21,006 bases of DNA from CAYNWK01 sp964400875 (GTDB taxonomy: Bacteria; Chloroflexota; Anaerolineae; Anaerolineales; UBA4823). This document shows, one piece after another, positions 14,441 to 20,149 of the stretch (positions are counted from its first letter, which is position 1; the number at the start of each line of letters is the position of its first letter). Where the stretch lies: contig CAYNWK010000073.1 of assembly GCA_964400875.1 (NCBI GenBank), positions 1 through 21,006 of the forward strand. Direction: 5' to 3'. The notes below the pieces were generated by a model. That model was not told the origin of the DNA. It made no database searches and was given only the letters and a program-made list of their open reading frames with translations. A program made the translations under genes and the position numbers.

Positions 14441-14945
14441 TAACTATTTCAGGGGGCGTATTCTTGAAATATGGGTTAATAGGTATATCAAATACCTCGA
14501 ACATGAGAGATGCTATTTCGTATAAATCAGTAACATTCACTTGATATTGTGGCAAATTTTCTGTGCCAGGAATATCAATCGGTGTTGGAGATCCAAGTCG
14601 CACACTTAGAACATAACCTTTGTCAACTATCAAATCGGGATAACGAATAAGTTCAACTTTATTTAGCTTTTCAATTGTCATATCATATTTTGAAAATCGA
14701 TTATCCGGAATTTCCGATTTAATTTCTTTCCACAGCTGTTCTAAATTATGACCAATTTTCTTGAGTTCGGCTGAAGACATCCTTTTGGAAAGGATACCCT
14801 TTAAAAGCATTTCAATAGCATGATGAAAGAGAGTAACGCCCACGGGAAGGTACATATGTTCCGAGCAATATGCGGCAAGGGCATAGTATTGACTTCCAAT
14901 GACCAAGAAAGCATCAGTCATTTTCTCTTCACGTGTTGAAGTCAT
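14415..14945 (-). CDS. HEPN-like protein with C-terminus replaced by IS sequence
   Basis: 176 residues on the minus strand. GGGAG stands about 10 bases before the ATG at 14945; an internal Met9 is an alternative start without a better site. The segment LFHHAIEMLLKGIL followed by KKIGHNLEQLW resembles HEPN-type helical bundles, which often act as toxins, antitoxin partners or nucleotide-binding accessory proteins. I do not see a clear Rx4-6H ribonuclease motif, so activity is uncertain. The gene is strikingly AT-rich compared with its neighbours, suggesting transfer. The last 8 residues (NPMCRFNR) come from the IS terminal repeat. In the uninterrupted sequence the frame would run NSLPASLRPFL and stop at 13414-13416, so only 11 residues were exchanged for 8 and the protein may still work. 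Confidence 0.75.
   Translation of the reverse strand: MTSTREEKMTDAFLVIGSQYYALAAYCSEHMYLPVGVTLFHHAIEMLLKGILSKRMSSAELKKIGHNLEQLWKEIKSEIPDNRFSKYDMTIEKLNKVELIRYPDLIVDKGYVLSVRLGSPTPIDIPGTENLPQYQVNVTDLYEIASLMFEVFDIPINPYFKNTPPEIVNPMCRFNR
14441..14446. repeat. right copy of IS target site duplication (TAACTA)
   Basis: TAACTA directly abuts the right IS end. Removing the element and one copy restores a continuous minus-strand reading frame, confirming the insertion point. Confidence 0.9.
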
Positions 14946-14969
14946 GAATATTTATCTCCCAAGGTTGCA

Positions 14970-15090
14970 GCCTAACGCCCTCGAACTGATCGGTTGGGGA
15001 AAACCTCTACTCCGTCCTTGGGCCAAGAGTGTAAAGCAATTAAGCCAAACTCGCCCCGCATCCCCGGTCCGATCCAGTGAGGTGTTAGGC
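14970..15090. other. attC-like imperfect inverted repeat (integron-type recombination site candidate)
   Basis: The 121-bp structure opens with GCCTAAC (fits RYYYAAC) and closes with GTTAGGC (fits GTTRRRY). The arms pair over about 30 bases with the interruptions expected of attC: left GCCTAAC..ACTG-ATCGG..GGGGA, and right, read on the other strand, GCCTAAC..ACTGGATCGG..GGGGA, including one extra base in the second block. It separates the HEPN-like gene from the MBL gene. No integrase and no second clear attC are in the window, so it is a lone candidate. Confidence 0.5.
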
Positions 15091-15138
15091 AGCCTTCTGA
15101 GCGTTAGCAATCTCGTAGCTGGAGACCTCACCGCGGGG

Positions 15139-15822
15139 TCAAACTCCTGGCAGCCGTGCCGCAAACGCGATGATTTGATCTGGATCAGTGCATGGTTCCC
15201 CATGCCCGAAGCAGATAACGGATGGCATCAATTCCGCCACCTTGTGCACCGATCGTCGATTCGCTTCTGGATCCCTGGTGATCATTCCATAGAGCTCGCG
15301 GAGTCCCCTACGGAATGTCACTGGGCTGCGATTAAAGAGCACATCGCCGAGCACCAGCGCTCGGTCAGATGGTCGCCAGAAGGAAATATGACCAGACGTA
15401 TGGCCCGGTGTGGCGATGACAGTGAAGTCCGCCACCTGATCTCCTTCCCTAAGAACTCTGGATACGGGATGAGCAGGTCCCACCAGGGGCCGGGTCGCCC
15501 TCGCCAGCAAACCTCGGGGTTTCGGGAGCAGTCCCGAGAAATCCCCGGATTCAACCGCCACGCGGTCTTCCTCCCCACAACATAGCGGAATTCCCAGTCT
15601 GTCGCAGATCGAATGAGCACCGCCCTGATGGTCGAGATGAGCGTGAGTGAGCGCGACTGCGCTGACTTGATGCCCGGTGAGGGCGCGCAGGACTCGTCGG
15701 AATGTGTAGACGGTCCCGCTGTCTACAAGCACGTCTCCGATGAGGAAGACATTGATCAAATCGAAAGGCGGGAGAGAGAGCTGGAATATACCCGGGAAGA
15801 TCTCTTTGAAGGATGAGGGCAA
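15139..15822 (-). CDS. MBL-fold metallo-hydrolase
   Basis: 227 residues. The start is TTG at 15822, supported by GGAGG six bases upstream (15829-15833 on the + strand as CCTCC). The metal-binding motif THAHLDHQGG (about residues 59-68), PGHTSGHIS and LGDVLF further on, and CFGHGEP near the C-terminus give the full set of histidine and aspartate ligands of a binuclear zinc metallo-beta-lactamase fold. The overall form resembles small glyoxalase II-like or quorum-lactonase-like hydrolases; the substrate is unknown. It lies 27 bases downstream of the cation transporter gene on the same strand, so the two may be cotranscribed, although functions do not obviously connect. There is no signal peptide, so it is probably cytoplasmic. 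Confidence 0.92.
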   Translation of the reverse strand: MPSSFKEIFPGIFQLSLPPFDLINVFLIGDVLVDSGTVYTFRRVLRALTGHQVSAVALTHAHLDHQGGAHSICDRLGIPLCCGEEDRVAVESGDFSGLLPKPRGLLARATRPLVGPAHPVSRVLREGDQVADFTVIATPGHTSGHISFWRPSDRALVLGDVLFNRSPVTFRRGLRELYGMITRDPEANRRSVHKVAELMPSVICFGHGEPCTDPDQIIAFAARLPGV

Positions 15823-15849
15823 ACGAAACCTCCAAGAGAGGAACCCTAT

Positions 15850-16749
15850 TCAGGGCAACTCGGCCATGGCGCAATCGCGCTCGCCGTACTCGATCTCCAC
15901 GGTGATGTGGCTCAGCTCGTAAGGCTTGAGCAGATTCTTGATGTCTTCCTTGACGCAGAGGATCTGCTCCCGCGCGATGCCCTCGTCCACCACGACGTGG
16001 GTGGTCAGGACGTGATGCTCGCCGTCCAAGGACCACACGTGCGTGTGGTGGCTGGACTTGACGTTGTCCACCTGGTTGATCTCGGCCTCGATGTAGTCCA
16101 CGTCGATGTGCTCCGGGACGCCTTGCAGGAAGAGCGACAGCGTCTTGCGCATATTTCTGAAGACGTTGAAGAGCACGTAAGCGGTGATCAAAATGGAAAG
16201 GGCGGGGTCCAAGACCTGGATGTCGGTGAACAAGAGGACGACGGCGACGATCAGGACGGCGATCCAGCCGAGCACGTCCTCCAGCAGGTGCCAGGCGACC
16301 ACCTGGGCGTTGAGCGTTTTGCTGCCGCGCAGGCGCAGGACCGCCGCGCCGTTAGCGGCGATGCCAATCAGGGCGAAGACGATCATCCCCGGCGCGTTGG
16401 AGGGCTCCGGTTTGAACAGCCGAGGGATGGCTTCGCTGAGCACGAAGATCGCTCCCACGATCAACACGATCGTGTTGACCAACGCGCCGAGCAGCGAAAA
16501 GCGGCGGTAGCCGTAGGAAAAGCGCTTGTCCCGCTCGCGCTGGGCGTAGCGGTCCAGCAGCCAGGCCAGCCCCAAGGAGAGACTGTCGCCCAGATCGTGG
16601 ATCGCGTCGGAAAGGATCGCCACGCTGTTGGTCCACAGGCCGCCGAAGATCTCGAGCAGGGTGAATCCCAGGTTGAGGTAGAAGGCCATCTGGATGTTGC
16701 TGGATGAGTCGTGCGTGTGTTCGTGGGTGTGCTGGTGGGCCTGATCCAC
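15850..16749 (-). CDS. cation diffusion facilitator family transporter (CzcD/ZitB-like)
   Basis: I prefer the GTG at 16749 (299 aa): GGAG (16756-16759) lies six bases before it on the minus strand. The ATG at 16785 in the same frame overlaps a TATAAT sequence and has no ribosome binding site. The N-terminus is His-rich (HQHTHEHTHD), then about six membrane segments, with the CDF site SDAIHDLGDSLSLG (Asp-x3-Asp, replacing the more common HxxxD) in helix II and AWHLLEDVLGWIAV (HxxxD) in helix V, followed by a cytoplasmic ferredoxin-like domain. CDF proteins export Zn, Co, Cd or similar metals by proton exchange. The helix II variant HDLGD agrees with Zn/Cd-type members. Whether it handles cobalt for the corrinoid system cannot be judged. 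Confidence 0.93.
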   Translation of the reverse strand: MDQAHQHTHEHTHDSSSNIQMAFYLNLGFTLLEIFGGLWTNSVAILSDAIHDLGDSLSLGLAWLLDRYAQRERDKRFSYGYRRFSLLGALVNTIVLIVGAIFVLSEAIPRLFKPEPSNAPGMIVFALIGIAANGAAVLRLRGSKTLNAQVVAWHLLEDVLGWIAVLIVAVVLLFTDIQVLDPALSILITAYVLFNVFRNMRKTLSLFLQGVPEHIDVDYIEAEINQVDNVKSSHHTHVWSLDGEHHVLTTHVVVDEGIAREQILCVKEDIKNLLKPYELSHITVEIEYGERDCAMAELP

Positions 16750-16783
16750 TAAATGCTCCAATAAAATGAAATTCTGCAACGAC

Positions 16784-16789
16784 ATTATA
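16784..16789 (-). promoter_or_regulatory. candidate -10 box of the transporter/MBL pair
   Basis: On the minus strand the hexamer TATAAT lies about 34 bases before the preferred GTG start and 24 bases before its GGAG site. No good -35 box is seen at the usual distance, so support is moderate. Confidence 0.35.
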
Positions 16790-17176
16790 CGCTAACCCCT
16801 GTCCCCTGAGGGGGGGTAACCTGAATTTCACCCCCAGTTTTGTTTATAGAACACTTGTACTAATTTTGATTTTGTTGTAAGATACGTGCGGGCCAATTAA
16901 AGACATCCGGCGTCGTAGGAACGCTCCTCGTGGGCATCTCGGCGCCGGTTTGGCTTTAACGGAGCCGGAAGATCGATCTCCTGGGGCGCGCTCGACCCGA
17001 GCCCGGCAGGCGTACATGCTGCTTGCGATGATGATGCTTTGTACAGCGCACGCCAACCCGGAACGGAAAGCGAGGCGCCTTCGGGAGTACGTCTCCAAAC
17101 TCCACCGTTGGATGTTAGGCCCTTGGTGGGGGCCTGGCCCAACCCCCACCACCACGACTACCGTACTGGAGGCATC
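16786..17176. other. intergenic junction between the transporter and the phage-like module
   Basis: About 390 bases without a convincing gene. The left part holds the transporter promoter region and an AT-rich stretch (about 16840-16880); the right part is GC-rich. A frame at 16950-17180 has no ribosome binding site and no recognisable sequence. I found no tRNA and no direct repeat that would mark an attachment site. Confidence 0.5.
17124..17151 (+). promoter_or_regulatory. 9-bp hairpin before the holin-like gene
   Basis: TGGTGGGGG (17124-17132) and CCCCCACCA (17143-17151) form a perfect 9-bp stem with a 10-base loop. It ends 16 bases before the TGGAGG ribosome binding site. No T-run follows, so an upstream regulatory or mRNA-stability role is more likely than termination. 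Confidence 0.5.
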
Positions 17177-17500
17177 ATGAACCTGGAAGGATTTACCGTA
17201 GACGCCGGCACCCTGCTGGTGCTGGTCTTTGGCCTGGTCGAGTTCGCCAAGCAGCTCGGCGCGCAGGGCAAGGGCCTGCGGGTCCTGTCCATGGGCATCG
17301 GGGTGCTGCTGGCGGCGGCCTTCCGCCTGCGGGAGATCTACCCGGCCCTGGCCCTGTGGATCGACCTGGGTTTTTTCGGGCTGGCCGCGGGACTGGCTGC
17401 ATCGGGCGTGTTTGGCTTTTTGAATCAGCGTTTGCCCGCTGCGGGTGACTCGGCCCAAACCATCCCCTCAGACCCGAAATTTCGCTACCCGGGCAAATAA
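17177..17500 (+). CDS. small membrane protein, holin-like
   Basis: The ATG at 17177 follows TGGAGG (17167-17172) by four bases; 107 residues. Hydrophobic segments are at about residues 10-28, 33-50 and 56-83, and the C-terminal tail is short and polar (PSDPKFRYPGK). Small proteins with two or three membrane helices next to terminase and portal genes are usually holins, which permeabilise the membrane at lysis, but the sequence itself does not prove this. It opens the phage-like gene run; the next gene starts 13 bases downstream. Confidence 0.65.
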   Translation: MNLEGFTVDAGTLLVLVFGLVEFAKQLGAQGKGLRVLSMGIGVLLAAAFRLREIYPALALWIDLGFFGLAAGLAASGVFGFLNQRLPAAGDSAQTIPSDPKFRYPGK

Positions 17501-17513
17501 GTGGAGGTAATCG

Positions 17514-17897
17514 ATGACCGCGGATGAGAAAAGACGGCGGAAGCCGCGCAAGAGGGACGGCGGCGACGACCGTGAAACGGAGCAGGGGTTCTACGCAGAG
17601 GAATACAGCTCGCGAGAGCGGGAAGCGCTGGAAGCTGCGCTGGCGGTTGGGCTTTACGACGAGATCGCCATGCTGCGCGTGATCATGCGACGAGTGCTGG
17701 CGCTGGGGGAGGGGGTGGAGGACCTGGAAAAAGCCAGGCGCTTGCTGGCGACGATGAGCGCAGCCTCGGCCCGTTTGGCGGGGATGATCAAGACTCAAAA
17801 GGAACTCGGCGGCGATGAGGACCAGCTCGGCCGGGCGCTCTCCGAGACCATCGATGCGCTGTTGGAGGAACTGAAAGGCGACGGAGATGCGACCTGA
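17514..17897 (+). CDS. hypothetical phage-module protein (charged, helical)
   Basis: 127 residues, with GTGGAGG about six bases before the ATG. The first 35 residues are very basic and acidic (DEKRRRKPRKRDGGDD), followed by a helical region with heptad-like Leu/Ala spacing (EALEAALAVGLYDEIAMLRV; LEKARRLLATMSAASARLAG). No known family recognised. Its position shortly before the large terminase and its DNA-binding-like charge could fit a small terminase subunit or other packaging accessory, but a helix-turn-helix is not evident. It overlaps the next small frame by 11 bases. Confidence 0.7.
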   Translation: MTADEKRRRKPRKRDGGDDRETEQGFYAEEYSSREREALEAALAVGLYDEIAMLRVIMRRVLALGEGVEDLEKARRLLATMSAASARLAGMIKTQKELGGDEDQLGRALSETIDALLEELKGDGDAT

Positions 17898-18093
17898 TTG
17901 CCCTTATCGAGGCGAGCTGCTCGCGCCGGCGCGGAACCACGCGCTGATCCGGGCGCGCAACCGTCTGCGCCGGCAGCTGCGCGGCTGCGCACGCTGCCGG
18001 AGGGGGAGCGCCTGCCGGGTCCAGGCTCGCTGGCGCGCGGAAGTGGATGCGGCCGTCGACAGGCTGCACGACGAATGGGGTTTGAGTCGGTGA
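17887..18093 (+). CDS. hypothetical small Cys/Arg-rich protein
   Basis: 68 residues from the ATG at 17887, overlapping the preceding gene, and ending in a GTGA overlap with the next start (TGA 18091-18093, GTG 18090-18092). The overlaps on both sides support real translation. Cys5, Cys33, Cys36 and Cys42, with many arginines around CARCRRGSACR, might bind a metal or nucleic acid. Not recognised. Confidence 0.5.
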   Translation: MRPDCPYRGELLAPARNHALIRARNRLRRQLRGCARCRRGSACRVQARWRAEVDAAVDRLHDEWGLSR

Positions 18094-18383
18094 GCGCCGA
18101 CGAATTCCCCGGGACCGACGCCGCCGTCCTGGCCGAGCAGCTCAAACGCATGGTCGCGGCCCTGCGTTTTGAGCTCAACACGCTGCAGCAGCTGCAGGCC
18201 CACGAACGCGAGCTGGTCGATCTGCGCCTGAAGAACCTGGAAGCTCGGGCGGTCGATCAGGAGGCGCGCCTCCGCAACGCTACGGACGGCGTCGCCCAGT
18301 TCAAGATGTTCGCCGGTTTGGCCGGCGGGGGCTCGACGATCCTGTCCGTGATAGCCCTGCTGAAAGCGTTCTTCGGTGTTTGA
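18090..18383 (+). CDS. XhlA-like coiled-coil/transmembrane protein
   Basis: 97 residues from the GTG at 18090, coupled by GTGA to the gene before. The same frame is open further upstream (to 17898) but that part is proline/arginine-rich noise overlapping the previous gene. Residues 12-65 form a probable coiled coil (LAEQLKRMVAALRFELNTLQ and RELVDLRLKNLEARAVDQEA), and the C-terminus is one membrane helix (MFAGLAGGGSTILSVIALLK) with a short FFGV tail. This is the architecture of phage hemolysin XhlA and related lysis accessory proteins that cooperate with holins. It fits the holin-like gene 0.6 kb upstream. Family identity is by architecture only. Confidence 0.65.
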   Translation: MSADEFPGTDAAVLAEQLKRMVAALRFELNTLQQLQAHERELVDLRLKNLEARAVDQEARLRNATDGVAQFKMFAGLAGGGSTILSVIALLKAFFGV

Positions 18384-18406
18384 GCGCGGCAGGCGAGCGA
18401 GGTTGA

Positions 18407-19978
18407 ATGCTGGATCTACCCGGTATGTTGGATTTCTCCATGAGGGATATCGCCCATTTCTGCGCTTTGGTCCCCGGATCTCGGCTGCGCCGCTACCAGC
18501 TGGAGGTCGCCCGGAGGATCAGCAGTGCGGTAATCGGGCGCGCAGGCGGCAGCTTTGTAGTCGTCTTCCCGCGGCAGTCCGGAAAGAACGAACTGCAAGC
18601 CCACTTAGAAGCTTATTTGCTGGTGTTTTTCTTCAGGGGAGGCGAGCTGGTCAAAGCTTCTCCGACCTGGAAGCCGCAATCGCTGAATGCTATGCGGCGA
18701 TTGGAGCGCGTGCTTTCCCGCAACCTCCTGACTCGACGGCGCTGGCGCAAAGAACAGGGCTACGTCTACCGCGATGGGCAGGCGCGCCTGTACTTCCTCT
18801 CCGGCGCGCCTTCTGCAAACGTGGTGGGCGCGACCGCGAACGTCTTGCTCGAGTGCGACGAAGCTCAGGACGTCTCGCCCTCGAAGTGGGACAAAGATTT
18901 TTTACCGATGGCAGCTTCGACGAACGCCGTGCGAGTCTATTGGGGGACTATGTGGACTTCTAAGACTTTGCTGGCGCGTGAACTGCGCGCCGCGAGGCAG
19001 GCGGAGGAGAAGGACGGTCGCCGGCGCGTGTGGGTTTTGACTGCTGAGGACGTGGCCGCGGAGGTTCCGGCTTACGGTCAGTTCGTGGCGGAGCAGCTGA
19101 GGAAACTCGGCAGGAATCATCCCCTGATGAAGACTCAATACTTCTCGGAAGAGATCGACGCCGAAGGGGGCATGTTCGATGCCCGCCGCGTGGCGCTCAT
19201 GCGTGGCACTCACAAGCTATTAACTCAGCCGGAGGCGGGCAAAGTCTACGCCATGACCTTGGACGTCGCCGGCGAGGATGAGGCGGCGCAGGATGCCGCC
19301 GCGGCGCTGGAAGGTTCCGGCGGACACAAGACGTCCGGAATGCGCAACCCTGGCAGAGACAGCACGGCTCTTACTATCTTCGAGGTGGACCTGTCCACGC
19401 TCGAAGATGCGCTGATCAGCGCTCCGACCTATCGGGTCGTCTTTCGTTCTGTCTGGACCGGCGTAAAGCACACAACGATCTACGGTCAGATCCGGAAGCT
19501 GGCGGAGACTTGGCGGGTGCAAGCGATCGTCGTCGATGCGACTGGCGTCGGGGCTGGCCTGGCTTCGTTCTTGGACAAGGCTTTCCCAGGCAAGGTTGAA
19601 CCGTTTGTATTTACAGGCAAGAGCAAGAGCGATCTAGGCTGGGGGTTCCTGGCTGTGGTTGAGACTGGTCGCTATGCTGAACCGGATCTGCAAAAAACTC
19701 AGATTCAGGCGAAGCCGGGGGCTTCGCCACATGATCCATGGATTACTTTTTGGCAGCAAGTCGCCCAGGCGCAAGCGGAAGTTCTGGACGGTCCTAATAA
19801 GCTCATGCGTTGGGGCGTTCCGGATGGAACGCGCGTCGATGGCGAATTGGTGCATGACGACGTCTTGATTTCGTCGGCGCTGTGTTCGGTGTTGGATGAT
19901 CGGGGTTGGGCTGTGACCGGCTCGCCGGTGATCGTGCGCGGTGTGGATCCGTTGGAGGCTTTAAGTCGTGGCTTCTAA
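18407..19978 (+). CDS. phage large terminase subunit (TerL)
   Basis: 523 residues. The ATPase half shows Walker A FPRQSGKN (residues 54-61) and Walker B LLECDE (147-152) followed by AQD, the latter the usual terminase coupling region, with YWGTMW as a motif III-like segment. The nuclease half has RNase H-type acids Asp286 (TLDVAGED), Asp318 (GRDSTALTIFE), VVDATGVGAGL and HDDVLISSAL, matching Terminase_6-type C-terminal domains. TerL powers DNA packaging into procapsids and cuts concatemers. About 25 residues rich in Ala/Glu/Gly (about 288-312) are inserted between the first two nuclease motifs. The start at 18407 is the first ATG; Met7 is possible. Intact, so the element was at least recently functional. 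Confidence 0.95.
   Translation: MLDLPGMLDFSMRDIAHFCALVPGSRLRRYQLEVARRISSAVIGRAGGSFVVVFPRQSGKNELQAHLEAYLLVFFFRGGELVKASPTWKPQSLNAMRRLERVLSRNLLTRRRWRKEQGYVYRDGQARLYFLSGAPSANVVGATANVLLECDEAQDVSPSKWDKDFLPMAASTNAVRVYWGTMWTSKTLLARELRAARQAEEKDGRRRVWVLTAEDVAAEVPAYGQFVAEQLRKLGRNHPLMKTQYFSEEIDAEGGMFDARRVALMRGTHKLLTQPEAGKVYAMTLDVAGEDEAAQDAAAALEGSGGHKTSGMRNPGRDSTALTIFEVDLSTLEDALISAPTYRVVFRSVWTGVKHTTIYGQIRKLAETWRVQAIVVDATGVGAGLASFLDKAFPGKVEPFVFTGKSKSDLGWGFLAVVETGRYAEPDLQKTQIQAKPGASPHDPWITFWQQVAQAQAEVLDGPNKLMRWGVPDGTRVDGELVHDDVLISSALCSVLDDRGWAVTGSPVIVRGVDPLEALSRGF
19708..19728 (+). repeat. perfect triloop hairpin inside terL
   Basis: GGCGAAGCC (19708-19716), loop GGG, GGCTTCGCC (19720-19728): a 9-bp perfect stem inside coding sequence (residues AKPGASP). 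Confidence 0.7.
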
Positions 19979-20055
19979 GGTTCGGGCAGGGACAAGCCCA
20001 GCCCTTACGTCTTGGCTACTTCGCCGCCGCCCGGGCTGGCCAATTGGAGATTTCA

Positions 20056-20105
20056 CCCTCACCTAACCTATCCCGGCAGCTCTGCGAGTTGCGTTAGGGA
20101 GAGGG
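20056..20105. repeat. REP-like hairpin between terL and portal
   Basis: CCCTCACCTAAC (20056-20067) pairs with GTTAGGGAGAGGG (20093-20105) with small imperfections around a 25-base centre. CCCTCACCTAAC-type stems are familiar from dispersed palindromic repeats in environmental genomes. The 171-base spacer it sits in (19979-20149) has no gene. Confidence 0.6.
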
Positions 20106-20149
20106 ATCGTAAGCCCGATGGCGGTATCCGGTTTTACAGGGAGCGTAGT

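Noticed and set aside
14899..15585. 228-codon + strand frame covering the attC-like site
   Set aside because: Opposite to the MBL gene over much of its length, no ribosome binding site, no recognisable sequence.
15907..16707. 266-codon + strand frame
   Set aside because: Antisense of the cation transporter; Asp/His/Val-rich pattern typical of a shadow.
16950..17180. 76-codon frame before the holin-like gene
   Set aside because: No ribosome binding site; it ends in a run of Thr from the CCACC repeats of a hairpin and overlaps the holin-like start.
18376..18963. 195-codon + strand frame
   Set aside because: Alternative frame of terL, which carries clear Walker and nuclease motifs.
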